From positions 1 through 64,000 of the forward strand of contig WHTP01000016.1 of assembly GCA_009377695.1 (NCBI GenBank): 64,000 nt of DNA. Reading direction: 5' to 3'. Positions 45,283 to 54,042 of the stretch are shown here, piece after piece. Numbering within the stretch: the stretch's first letter is position 1; every line of letters starts with the position of its first letter. A model generated the notes under the pieces. The model was not told the origin of the DNA. It did not search any database and worked only from the letters and a program-made list of their open reading frames with translations. The position numbers and the translations under genes are program-made. This DNA comes from Hyphomicrobiales bacterium (lineage in GTDB: Bacteria > Pseudomonadota > Alphaproteobacteria > Rhizobiales > Xanthobacteraceae).

Positions 45283-46299
45283 TTACATCCCCTTCCGCAG
45301 ATCCTGCGCGACTGCGACCATCACCTTGAGCTTCTCGCGCGCGAGATCGCGGCTAATCGTCATGAGTCCGCAGTCGGGCGACAGCATCACCCGCGCCGGA
45401 TCGAGATAGTCGAGCGCACTGGCGACGCGCCGTTTCACCTCATCGACCGTCGGTGCCGGCGTGTTGCCGGGGTCGATGCAGCCGAACATGAACAGCCGCT
45501 CCCGGTAGGGCTTCAAGATCGACGGATCGTATGTGCTGCGTCCAAACTCGACGGTGAAGCCTGCGATGCGCGTCTGCATGAGCCGGTCGAGCAGCTCAGG
45601 ATACGTGTACTGGTGCTGCAGCGCGGCGCCACCGGGATAGCCGTAGCAGAGATGCACGATCACCGGCACCATCACGCCGTCGAGGCAGCGGTCAAGCGCA
45701 GCGGCGCCGTAATCGAAAACCTTCTCGTGGTAACGGGTCATGGCCGGCTCGTCGAGTTGCAGCAGGTCGCAGCCCGCCGCCTGCAGATCGATGAGCTCGG
45801 CATTCACCGCGGCCGCGATATCCATCGCCATCTCGCCTTCGTCGGCATAGGCGTCGTTGAGCGATGAGTCGATGACCGTCATCGGGCCGGCGAGCGCCAT
45901 CTTCACCGGACGATTTGTGTAGGCTTTCGCGAATTTGACGTCGTCGACGGTTGCGGGCGAACGGCGCTTGAGCTTGCCGGTCACGCGCGGGACCATCCGC
46001 GGATTGTTGCGGCGGCGGTAGACCTCCTTTTGCACCTGGTTGACGAGATCGATGCCGTCCCAGGTCCGGCACATGTGGAAGATGAAGCCTTCGCGCCGCT
46101 GCTCGCCATCGGTCACGATATCGATGCCAAGGGCCTCTTGCTCGCGCAGCGTCACGATGGTGGCGTCGTCCTGCGCCTCGTCCAACGCCCTACCCTCAAG
46201 CCGGAAGGTCACGCGATTGCGCTCGGTCTCGCCCATCCAGCGCGGCCGCGGCATGCTGCCGACATGGGTGGTGGCAAGCGGTGGAAATCTCAATGTCAT
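45283..46299 (-). CDS. Cobalamin-independent methionine synthase II-like protein
   Basis: 338 residues of the short MetE family: start LATTHVGSMPRPRW, then LGIDIVTDGEQRREGF, LLQLDEPAMTRYHEK, the zinc pair in VHLCYGYPGG and a third ligand in LSPDCGLM. It is shorter than the paralogue at 27067-28248 and lacks part of its middle region, so the two likely act on different methyl donors. ATG at 46299 (MTLRFPPLATT) used. Monocistronic. Confidence 0.88.
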   Translation of the reverse strand: MTLRFPPLATTHVGSMPRPRWMGETERNRVTFRLEGRALDEAQDDATIVTLREQEALGIDIVTDGEQRREGFIFHMCRTWDGIDLVNQVQKEVYRRRNNPRMVPRVTGKLKRRSPATVDDVKFAKAYTNRPVKMALAGPMTVIDSSLNDAYADEGEMAMDIAAAVNAELIDLQAAGCDLLQLDEPAMTRYHEKVFDYGAAALDRCLDGVMVPVIVHLCYGYPGGAALQHQYTYPELLDRLMQTRIAGFTVEFGRSTYDPSILKPYRERLFMFGCIDPGNTPAPTVDEVKRRVASALDYLDPARVMLSPDCGLMTISRDLAREKLKVMVAVAQDLRKGM

Positions 46300-46567
46300 T
46301 CTGATGGGCCCGTCGCGCCGCCCAGTTGTAGACCGACTTCACGCGCTCGAACAGTGCTGATGGAAGAGGTCCACCGCCGCAATTTGCCCCTGAATCTTGA
46401 TATTTCTGCTCACGCGATGCAAGTCGCAATGATAGATGACGGTCCCATGGCCGCACCGCGTGTGGATTGCGTCCAGCTTTACGGGATATAAGATTAGTGT
46501 GGTCTGAGGGGGCAACCCGACCCAGTCTGTTTACGTTCAGCGAATCAACGACCCAGGGACAATAAGA

Positions 46568-47185
46568 ATGTGGAGCACGCGCGTTCTTCCTTTTGCTTGC
46601 ATGATCACTGCCGTTGCTTGTGCGGTGCTGACAATCTCGTCCGGATCGACTTGGGCGCAGCCCGGCCGCACCATGGCGATCGAGGATCAGCCCGGATTCG
46701 TCCCTGATGCGCGCGACGAACAACTGCCCGCCGCGTATCAGCGGCAAGCGGTCTTCTACCGGACCAACGAGCCGCCGGGCACCATCATCGTCGATACGGC
46801 CGATCGCTTCCTCTACCTCATCCAGGGAAACAACCGGGCGATCCGCTACGGGATCGGTGTCGGCCGCGAAGGCTTTCAGTGGCAGGGCTTGCTCAAGATC
46901 AGCCGGAAGGCCGAATGGCCCGATTGGACCCCGCCGCCGGAAATGATCCAGCGCCAGCCGTACCTGCCGCGCTTCATGGCCGGCGGTCCTGGCAATCCTA
47001 TGGGCGCGCGCGCTCTCTATCTGGGCGCAACGATCTACCGGATCCACGGGACCAATCAGCCCCAGACGATCGGAAGTGCCGTCTCCTCGGGATGCTTTCG
47101 GCTCGTGAATGACGACGTGGTCGATCTCTACGGGCGCGTCCCCGTGGGGACCAAAGTCGTCGTCCGGCACCGGCCGACCCTGTGA
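46568..47185 (+). CDS. L,D-transpeptidase (YkuD family)
   Basis: 205 residues. A signal peptide (about 1-30, ending STWAQ) is followed by the YkuD core with RFLYLIQGNNRAIRYGIGVG and the active site IHGTN...SAVSSGCFRLVNDDVVDLY (catalytic His and Cys). It forms meso-DAP to meso-DAP or lipoprotein crosslinks in peptidoglycan. The start at 46568 is preceded by GGGACAATAAGA with only a weak ribosome site. The same-strand amino-acid binding protein and a second L,D-transpeptidase follow. Confidence 0.93.
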   Translation: MWSTRVLPFACMITAVACAVLTISSGSTWAQPGRTMAIEDQPGFVPDARDEQLPAAYQRQAVFYRTNEPPGTIIVDTADRFLYLIQGNNRAIRYGIGVGREGFQWQGLLKISRKAEWPDWTPPPEMIQRQPYLPRFMAGGPGNPMGARALYLGATIYRIHGTNQPQTIGSAVSSGCFRLVNDDVVDLYGRVPVGTKVVVRHRPTL

Positions 47186-47277
47186 GATTCGACATGCCGT
47201 CTACAGACCCAAGTTTGGCGCGACCAGGGTCGTTTCGTGCGACCTCCGCTTCCCTTTCCGCACAGCGAGATCAAATC

Positions 47278-48321
47278 ATGATTGCAGATCGACATCCCCG
47301 CCACGCCCGCACCATCCTCTCCGTGCTGGCCATGCTCGGAGCTGGATTGCTCCTGTCCGGTACGGCGTCCGCCCAAACGCTGGAAAAGGTGAAGGCGCGC
47401 GGAAACGTCGTGTGCGGGGTGAACCCTGACCTCCAGGGTTTTTCCATGCACGACGCCCAAGGAAGCTGGAGCGGGTTCGACGTCGACTTCTGCCGGGCGT
47501 TGGCCGCTGCGATCTTCAACAATCCGGGCAAGGTACAGTACGTGCCGCTCGGCACGACCGATCGCTTGCAGGCGTTGCAATCCGACAAGATCGACGTGCT
47601 ATCTCGCAACACCACCTGGACATTCGCGCGAGAAGCGTCGCTCAAGCTGAACTTCGCAGCCGTGACCTATTATGATGGCCAGGGCTTCCTTACGCGCCGC
47701 AGCGCCAACGCCACGTCCGCGCTCGAGCTCGACAACGCCTCGGTCTGCGTCCAGAAGGGCACCACCAGCGAACTCAATTTCGCGGACTTTTTCCGGACCA
47801 ACAATCTGAAGTATCAGGTCGTCGCGCTCGATGGCCTGGACGAACTGCTGAAGGTTTACGATCAGGGGAAATGCACGGTCCTGACCAGTGACACGTCGCA
47901 GCTTTTCGCCGCCAGGCTTCGGCTCGACGCGCCCGACGATCACGTCGTGCTGCCGGATATCATCTCCAAGGAGCCGCTCGGGCCGTTCGTGCGTTTCGGC
48001 GACGACCAGTGGCTTGGGATCGTCAAGTGGACGCACTTCGCGATGGTGAACGCTGAAGAGCTTGGCGTAAGCTCGAAGACGATCGACGAGGCGCTCAAGT
48101 CGAACAAGCCGGACGTGAAGCGCCTCGTCGGCATCGACGGGAACTACGGCGAGCAAATGGGCCTGACCAACGATTGGGCGGTCCGCATCATCCGGCATGT
48201 CGGAAATTACGGTGAGGTGTTCGAACGCAATGTCGGGACCGGCACCAAGCTCGCCATTCCTCGCGGCATCAACAGTCTCTGGACCAATGGTGGCATCCAG
48301 TACGCGCCACCGATCCGCTGA
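47278..48321 (+). CDS. Amino-acid ABC transporter binding protein (AapJ-like)
   Basis: 347 residues. A signal peptide (AMLGAGLLLSGTASAQT) precedes a PBP2 domain with VVCGVNPDLQGFSMHDAQGSWSGFDVDFCRALAAAIF, a ligand-binding segment DVLSRNTTWTFARE, VCVQKGTTSELNFADFF and the C-terminal GYGEVFERNVGTGTKL-type end. This layout is typical of AapJ-type general amino-acid receptors. No permease or ATPase genes are adjacent. ATG at 47278 (MIADRHPRH) is used; a GTG at 47182, overlapping the transpeptidase stop, would add 32 residues. It lies between two L,D-transpeptidases. Confidence 0.88.
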   Translation: MIADRHPRHARTILSVLAMLGAGLLLSGTASAQTLEKVKARGNVVCGVNPDLQGFSMHDAQGSWSGFDVDFCRALAAAIFNNPGKVQYVPLGTTDRLQALQSDKIDVLSRNTTWTFAREASLKLNFAAVTYYDGQGFLTRRSANATSALELDNASVCVQKGTTSELNFADFFRTNNLKYQVVALDGLDELLKVYDQGKCTVLTSDTSQLFAARLRLDAPDDHVVLPDIISKEPLGPFVRFGDDQWLGIVKWTHFAMVNAEELGVSSKTIDEALKSNKPDVKRLVGIDGNYGEQMGLTNDWAVRIIRHVGNYGEVFERNVGTGTKLAIPRGINSLWTNGGIQYAPPIR

Positions 48322-48393
48322 CGCGGGCATGCTGCAGCCGGCTGCCCTCGTTTTTTCAGATTGCCGGATGCGGTGCTCGAAAGGAGCATCCTG

Positions 48394-49386
48394 TTGACGG
48401 ATTACTATTCCATTCTCTCGCGTGCCGTCGCTCAGCTCGACCGCAACACGGCGCAAGCGCGCGCCGCGCTGTTTGAGCGCGCGCGCAGGATTCTTGTTGA
48501 CCAAATCGAGAGTGATCGCGAGCGCTGGACCGACAAGGCGGCGTTGGCGGAGGTCGCCAACTTCGACGCCGCAACCGATCGCATCGAAGCCGACGTCGCC
48601 AGGCGCATGACAAGCGACTCGATCGGCCGCCACCGGCAACATCAACCGGCTGATATAAGACCGTCCGCGCCGGCGGATGTTGCTCCCGATGAACCGAAGC
48701 GCGGCCTTGGTCGCGTTGCGGTGTTAGGTGGAGCGGGCGTGCTCGCACTTCTTCTGGGGGTCGGCATCGCCGTGTATGCCTTCCGTGGCGGGCAGACGAC
48801 CTCTCCGCAGACCAAGGCGCCAGCCGCCGGTGTCGTAGCGAAGGCACCGGAGGCGAACACAACCGTTTCGTCCCGCCCGTCCCCCGATGGCGATGATCTT
48901 GAGCCCGGGGTCGACGGCGGCTCCACGGATGCCGGCCTGCCCTACTACCTGCGACGCCAAGCGGTCTATTACCGAACCGTCTATTCTCCCGGAATGGTCG
49001 TCGTCGACCGCTCGCAACGGTTTCTCTATCTCGTGCAGGCGCAGGCCAGAGCCTTGCGTTACGGCATTGGCGTCGGCGGGGAGTGTAACATCAGCCCTGG
49101 CCTCTACCGGATCAAAAGCAAATCGCAGCAGTGGCCGGCATGGTCACCCTCGCCGGAACTGCTCAAGCGTCGCAGCTACCCGGCGCGTGTCCCCGGCGGA
49201 CCCGGGAACCCGCTGGGCGCTTACGCACTGTATTTCGAGAGCAGCCTTCCGGGAATCCACGGCACCAACGCGCCGAGATCAATTGGCCAGGCACCGACAC
49301 TCGGTTGCTTCCGACTCATCAATGATGACGTGGTCGATCTCGAGAAGCGTGTCACCATCGGAACCGGCGTTGTGGTGCTAAACTAG
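48394..49386 (+). CDS. Membrane-anchored L,D-transpeptidase with cytoplasmic N-domain
   Basis: 330 residues from a TTG at 48394 (AAAGGAG seven bases upstream), giving MTDYYSILSRAVAQLDRNTA, a conserved Rhizobiales N-terminal domain of about 65 residues. A single helix (VAVLGGAGVLALLLGVGIAVYAF, about 110-132) and a linker follow. The YkuD domain ends with IHGTN...APTLGCFRLINDDVV, with catalytic His and Cys intact. So the catalytic domain is periplasmic and the N-domain cytoplasmic. It follows the binding-protein gene after about 70 bp. Confidence 0.88.
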   Translation: MTDYYSILSRAVAQLDRNTAQARAALFERARRILVDQIESDRERWTDKAALAEVANFDAATDRIEADVARRMTSDSIGRHRQHQPADIRPSAPADVAPDEPKRGLGRVAVLGGAGVLALLLGVGIAVYAFRGGQTTSPQTKAPAAGVVAKAPEANTTVSSRPSPDGDDLEPGVDGGSTDAGLPYYLRRQAVYYRTVYSPGMVVVDRSQRFLYLVQAQARALRYGIGVGGECNISPGLYRIKSKSQQWPAWSPSPELLKRRSYPARVPGGPGNPLGAYALYFESSLPGIHGTNAPRSIGQAPTLGCFRLINDDVVDLEKRVTIGTGVVVLN

Positions 49387-49611
49387 TCTCCCGGTTCCGA
49401 AGCTCGTGTCGTCTGCCGCGCGGCGCGGGACGCGCGGCATCAGTCAGAACGGCCCTTCTGTTCCGCAAATTCGGATCAAACTTGACAATTGCTGCAAAGC
49501 CTCCCGTGAGGAGGTTCCGGTAGGCTGCTCAACGGGTTCCGGGGCCCTCTGGAACCGCGTGAGCCCGGCCTGCGTTGAATTGGCGCCGGGAGACGGTCGA
49601 AGGAAAGCGCC

Positions 49612-50001
49612 ATGAACCTCGTCGCCAAAGTGATTATGTGGATTGTCCTGTCGCTGTTTGCTGCCCTAGGCGCAAAGGCTGAGAACGCATCGTCCCAGGA
49701 CGTGCAGGCGGCACGGCTTGTGATCTGCGGTTCAGCCGAAAAGGCGCAGCTCTTCGCGGCGGAGAATCAAGACATTCAGGCCGCAATGGCCGATGAAAAG
49801 GCAACCGGTGCTTCCGCATCCTGCCTGGTCGCCGGCATCGCCTATATCTCCGGCCGGCAGATGGAGCGCGTGACGAACAAGGACGGATCATACAATGTGA
49901 CGGAGATCATGATCGTCGGCGTCGCGACGCCCTATGGCATGCTCGCGATCGAGCCATCCGTCGTTTACACGCTCCTGAAGGCGCAGGAAGAAGCGGCATA
50001 A
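49612..50001 (+). CDS. Exported hypothetical protein
   Basis: 129 residues with a signal peptide (VAKVIMWIVLSLFAALGAKAE) and a mature part with VICGSAEKAQLFAAENQDI, ASASCLVAGIAYISGRQ and MLAIEPSVVYTLLKAQEEAA. Two cysteines may form a disulfide. GAAAGCGCC precedes the ATG at 49612 with a weak ribosome site. No family recognised; similar short exported proteins occur in Bradyrhizobium. Confidence 0.65.
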   Translation: MNLVAKVIMWIVLSLFAALGAKAENASSQDVQAARLVICGSAEKAQLFAAENQDIQAAMADEKATGASASCLVAGIAYISGRQMERVTNKDGSYNVTEIMIVGVATPYGMLAIEPSVVYTLLKAQEEAA

Positions 50002-50132
50002 AGCATGGGTCTTCCGCGAGGAAATGTCTGTTCGAGATACGGCGTGAGACATTTCCGAATATCGACCCGAGCTTGAGAGCTTGGACCCGGTGACCCTGCT
50101 CGTCATCCCGTTCGCCCGGTTGCTGCTGAGCG

Positions 50133-51464
50133 TCATCGTCCTCCGTGCGATGATGGCTGCGACGACGGTCTAAAGCCGACGCTCTTCGCCAACTTTGCCT
50201 GGTTCGGCTCCATCACGTTGCGCGCTGGAAATCGCGCTGTTTTGGCAAACGCCAGCGGCAACGCCGCAGCGACGGCGAGGAGCACGGCGATCAGCGATAA
50301 CGCCGCGCGATAAGGAACGATAGCGATCAGCATCGGACCAGCGATAGCGCCCGCGGCCCAGGCCGACAGCATCGCACCATAGATCGTTCCGGCATTGCGC
50401 GCGCCGAACACATCGGAGGTGAACGCCGGCATCGTGCCGAAGCCTCCGCCATAGCAGAGCGCTACGACGGCGAACGGAACGAGCAGCATGTTGAAGCCGT
50501 CGATCGCCGGCATCAGCGCAAAGGTGATGGCCTGGATCAGGAACAGGGCGAAGAAGGTACGGGCACGGCCGATCGCATCCGACAGCGTTCCCCAGAGCAG
50601 GCGGCCGAGACCGTTAAACAACGCAATCACGCCCACCGCCACCGCGCCCAGCGCCGGACCAACCTGCGTCAACTCTTCTGCCAGCGGTGCGGCGACGGAG
50701 ATCAGCGCCGCCCCGGCGGCGATGTTGAGCGCCAGCATCCACCAGAGCAGATGCCAATGCGGAGTTCGCAGCGCCTGCGCGAGCGTCATCGGCGTGCCGG
50801 CGCGCACGCTCCCCTGCTGCGCAGGCGTCCAACCGGGTGGCGCATAGTTGTCTGGCGCGGGCTGCAAGACCTGCGCCGCCGACACGACCACGACAAAATA
50901 GCTCGCACCCAGAATTATCAGCGTGTTCTCGACGCCATGCATCTTGATCAGTTCGGTCGCAAGCGGGCTCGTAATCAAGGCGCCGAGTCCAAACCCGGTC
51001 ACCGCCAACCCGCTGATAAAGCCGCGTCGGTCGGGAAACCATGCGATCAACACGGCAAGCGGCACGATGTAGCCGAGACCAAGCCCCATCCCACCGATCA
51101 CGCCATGCGCGAAATAGAGCATCGAGAGATTAGGCGCGAGGCCGGCGAGCATGGTGCCGAAGCCGTAGAGCAGACCGGCGAGAGTCGCGGTGGCACGCGA
51201 GCCGATGCGGCGCTGCAGGCTGCCGCCGAACCCCGCCGTCAGGCCAAGCACGGCAAGTGTGATCGTGAAGGTCAGGTTGACCGCGGGCCTGCTCGCACCG
51301 AACTTGTCCTGCAGCGGATTGAGAAACACGCTCCAGCCATACACTGCGCCGAGCGCGAGCTGCATGCAAAACGCGGCCGCGGCAATGCCGGCGCGTTGTG
51401 ACATCCCGAAACCGCGAAACCGATAAAGTCCGACCGCTCCATCGCCCCTGTGGAACCCTTGCAT
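50133..51464 (-). CDS. MFS transporter, oxalate/formate antiporter-like
   Basis: 443 residues and about 12 membrane helices. The start ALGAVYGWSVFLNPLQDKFGA, FAHGVIGGMGLGLGYIVPLAVLIAWFPDRRGFISGLAVTGFGLGALI and AGTIYGAMLSAWAAGAIAGPML are characteristic of the OFA family, which exchanges oxalate for formate and related monocarboxylates. The cargo here is not certain. The ATG at 51464 has GGAGAAG upstream. No oxalate-degrading enzymes are nearby. Confidence 0.87.
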   Translation of the reverse strand: MQGFHRGDGAVGLYRFRGFGMSQRAGIAAAAFCMQLALGAVYGWSVFLNPLQDKFGASRPAVNLTFTITLAVLGLTAGFGGSLQRRIGSRATATLAGLLYGFGTMLAGLAPNLSMLYFAHGVIGGMGLGLGYIVPLAVLIAWFPDRRGFISGLAVTGFGLGALITSPLATELIKMHGVENTLIILGASYFVVVVSAAQVLQPAPDNYAPPGWTPAQQGSVRAGTPMTLAQALRTPHWHLLWWMLALNIAAGAALISVAAPLAEELTQVGPALGAVAVGVIALFNGLGRLLWGTLSDAIGRARTFFALFLIQAITFALMPAIDGFNMLLVPFAVVALCYGGGFGTMPAFTSDVFGARNAGTIYGAMLSAWAAGAIAGPMLIAIVPYRAALSLIAVLLAVAAALPLAFAKTARFPARNVMEPNQAKLAKSVGFRPSSQPSSHGGR

Positions 51465-51607
51465 CCATCTTCTCCGCTACCAGACTGACGCCCAGCGAGG
51501 CGTGACCCTAGGCGGGCCGCCGGGCGGCGACATGTGAGCTGCCTCACTGTGCGGAGATTTGTTTTGGCCGGTGGCGGCCGGTGCGGCGCGAGGGTATGAG
51601 CATTGCG

Positions 51608-53341
51608 ATGAAGATCGCGAGCTTCAACATCAACAATGTGCGGCGCCGCCTGCCGAACCTCCTTGATTGGCTCAATCGCGCGAAGCCTGACGTCGCGTGC
51701 CTGCAGGAGCTGAAGTCCGCGGACGCCGAATTCCCGGCCGACGCGCTGCGGCAGATCGGCTACGAGGCGATCTGGCGCGGCGAGAAGACCTGGAACGGTG
51801 TTGCGATCCTCGCGCGCGGGGTCATGCCGGTGGTCACCCGCACCGAATTGCCGGGTGATCCGGATGACCGGCAAAGCCGCTACATCGAGGCTGCCGTCAA
51901 CGGCATACTGATCGCGTCGCTCTACGCGCCCAACGGCAACCCGCAGCCGGGACCAAAATTCGACTACAAGCTCGCCTGGTTCCGGCGCCTCACCCGTCAC
52001 GCAGCCACGCTCAACAAGGCGAGCATTCCGGTCGTGCTGGCGGGTGACTACAACGTCGTGCCGACCGCGCAGGATATCTACCCGACAACGTCCTACGACG
52101 ACGACGCGCTGCTGCAGCCGCAGAGCCGCGCTGCCTACAAGCGCCTTTTGGCGCAAGGCTGGATCGACGCCATCCGCGTGCTGCACCCGGACGCGCCGAT
52201 GTATACGTTCTGGGATTACAAGCGCAAACGCTGGGAGCGCGACGCCGGCATGCGCCTGGACCAGGTCCTTCTGACCCCCGACCTGCATGCGCGATTGGTC
52301 GACGCCGGGGTTGATCGGACCGAACGCGGCGAGGCGAACGCCAGCGATCACGTGCCGGTCTGGGTGGTGTTGCGCGACGCTGCCAGGCAGCGTGCGAAAC
52401 CGACGCGCGGAGCTAGCACTGCGCCGCAACCGCCTAAGCCTGCACCACGAGTTCAGCGAAGCAAGCCCGCCGCGACAGCAAAAGAACGCCGGCCACTGCT
52501 GGTGATCGACGGGGACTCATTCGCACACCGCGCGTATCACGCCCTGCCGAAAAACATCATGAGGGCTGGCCGCAAGTCCGCCGGCGCGATCCTCGGCTTT
52601 GCCAACTACCTTTTACGCTTCTACCAGACTGAACAGCCGCGCGCTGTCCTGGTGGGCTGGGACACGCTGACTGCCGAAACTTATCGGCACGAAAGTTTCC
52701 CGGATTACCAGGGCGGACGGGAATTTGACGACGCACTCATCGAACAGCTCGACATCCTGCCGACACTGGTCGCCGCCTGCGGCTTCGCGAACGCCAAGAA
52801 GGCGGGTTACGAAGCCGACGATTTCCTCGCCGCAGCGGCGGCGCGAGAGGAACGGCGCGGCGGCATCACGCTCGTCGCAAGCGGCGACCGCGACACGTTC
52901 CAGCTTGCGTCGGACGCTACGACGATCCTCTATCCGGTCCGCGCCGGCGAGATCGCGCGCATCACGCCGGCCGATGTGCGGACGCGCTACGGTGTTGACC
53001 CTGCACAGGTGCCGGATTTCATCGCGCTGCGCGGCGACCCTTCGGACCGGCTGCCGGGCGCGAAAAATGTCGGGGCGCAGGGTGCGGCCGATGTCCTGCG
53101 CCGGCATGGATCGCTGGAAGGCGCGCTCGCCGCCGGCCGCTTCGCGGCCCAGGCCAAAGAGCTGCGGCTCTACCGTTCGATCGCCACGATGGACCGCAAG
53201 GCGCCGCTGCCGCCCCTCCCCGATGAGACGCCAAGCTGGTCGAAAGCATCTGCGCTCGCGCGCACTTGGCAGCTCAACCAGCTCGCCGACCGCCTCGCAG
53301 CCATGTCGGAAGCCCAAAGCAGGCAGGCCGTGCGAGGCTGA
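51608..53341 (+). CDS. Exonuclease III (AP endonuclease) fused to a 5'-3' exonuclease
   Basis: 577 residues in one frame. Residues 1-257 form an exonuclease III/Xth domain: MKIASFNINNVRRRLPNLLDW, Glu34 in CLQELK, GDYNVVP (about 146-152) and ASDHVPV (245-251), all catalytic. A Pro/Ala/Lys linker (about 258-296) leads to a FEN-like 5'-3' exonuclease domain (about 297-575) with the metal aspartates in VIDGDS, YEADD, SGDRD and GDPSD, and the helix-hairpin-helix GAKNVGAQGAADVL. Each domain normally is a separate protein. Together they would cut at abasic sites and resect or remove 5' ends. The ATG at 51608 matches Xth family starts (GAGGG upstream, a little distant); the ATG at 51596 is an alternative. 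Confidence 0.9.
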   Translation: MKIASFNINNVRRRLPNLLDWLNRAKPDVACLQELKSADAEFPADALRQIGYEAIWRGEKTWNGVAILARGVMPVVTRTELPGDPDDRQSRYIEAAVNGILIASLYAPNGNPQPGPKFDYKLAWFRRLTRHAATLNKASIPVVLAGDYNVVPTAQDIYPTTSYDDDALLQPQSRAAYKRLLAQGWIDAIRVLHPDAPMYTFWDYKRKRWERDAGMRLDQVLLTPDLHARLVDAGVDRTERGEANASDHVPVWVVLRDAARQRAKPTRGASTAPQPPKPAPRVQRSKPAATAKERRPLLVIDGDSFAHRAYHALPKNIMRAGRKSAGAILGFANYLLRFYQTEQPRAVLVGWDTLTAETYRHESFPDYQGGREFDDALIEQLDILPTLVAACGFANAKKAGYEADDFLAAAAAREERRGGITLVASGDRDTFQLASDATTILYPVRAGEIARITPADVRTRYGVDPAQVPDFIALRGDPSDRLPGAKNVGAQGAADVLRRHGSLEGALAAGRFAAQAKELRLYRSIATMDRKAPLPPLPDETPSWSKASALARTWQLNQLADRLAAMSEAQSRQAVRG

Positions 53342-53810
53342 GCCACGAGATGAGTGGCGATATAATAGATATAATTAGATGCAGAGAATTTCGCGATCAG
53401 CACTCTCCGCGCGTTGTGCAGAGGCACTCAGCCCGTCAGCTCAACCCGAACTTCTGCCGCTGAGGTTCTCCCCCAGTCTCGAGCGAATGGTATTAACAAA
53501 TTTGTCACAAATCTTAAATTCTATTTACCACTCCTAATGACCTCGGCCCGGGTCGGGCTACGGTTGTTGGGACCGTGGCGGTCTTTGCGGCCATTGCGAC
53601 GCCGCGAGCGGGCCGGCTGCAAATCCGCGTGCGGTAACAACACACACGCAATGAGCGGGAACAAAATCCGATCGCGTGGGAGCTTCGTGTGCCCGGACGC
53701 GCGCAATCGCGAAATGCAGCATGAGCAAACCGCGCGTGCGCATCTTGCGAGGCTGTCTCGTGGTCGCTTGAATGCCGAGATCGAGCCGATCGGGCGGCGC
53801 GATCGAAACT
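53342..53810. other. Intergenic region with AT-rich stretches
   Basis: About 470 bp. Two AT-rich blocks stand out, at 53355-53385 and 53488-53530 (TATTAACAAATTTGTCACAAATCTTAAATT-type). They are unlike the surrounding DNA and could be promoters or foreign DNA. No supported gene. Confidence 0.4.
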
Positions 53811-53887
53811 TGGAGGCCCAGCCTGGACTTGAACCAGGATACGAGCGGTGCCCCGCCCTCGCGTTTGCCACTTCCGCGCACCGGGCC
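53811..53887 (-). ncRNA. tRNA-like sequence without a usable anticodon loop
   Basis: On the minus strand, 77 nt with a full acceptor stem (GGCCCGG with CTGGGCC, one G-U pair), a D-arm-like CGCG/CGCG stem with an AGTGG-containing loop, a canonical T arm (CCTGG TTCAAGT CCAGG), discriminator T and an encoded CCA at 53811-53813. The middle 21 nt are shorter than normal, contain no T at position 33 and cannot form a standard anticodon arm; instead they can form CGAG/CTCG with CGG/CCG inside. It is either a degenerate tRNA or a tRNA-mimicking RNA. Confidence 0.45.
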
Positions 53888-54042
53888 GTTGCCGGGCACC
53901 GTAGTCATACAGGGAGGAACTGCAATCGCGAGTCCCGAATATGCTTAAAGTCCAGAATTCGCCGCTCTATCACGTAGTCATCACTGTGAACCCAGCGCTG
54001 AACCTAGCGCTGTCGCGCAACCTTGGCTGGTAGCACCAATCT

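Noticed and set aside
53811-53887. A normal tRNA
   Set aside because: No anticodon loop with T33 can be formed, so I list it only as tRNA-like.
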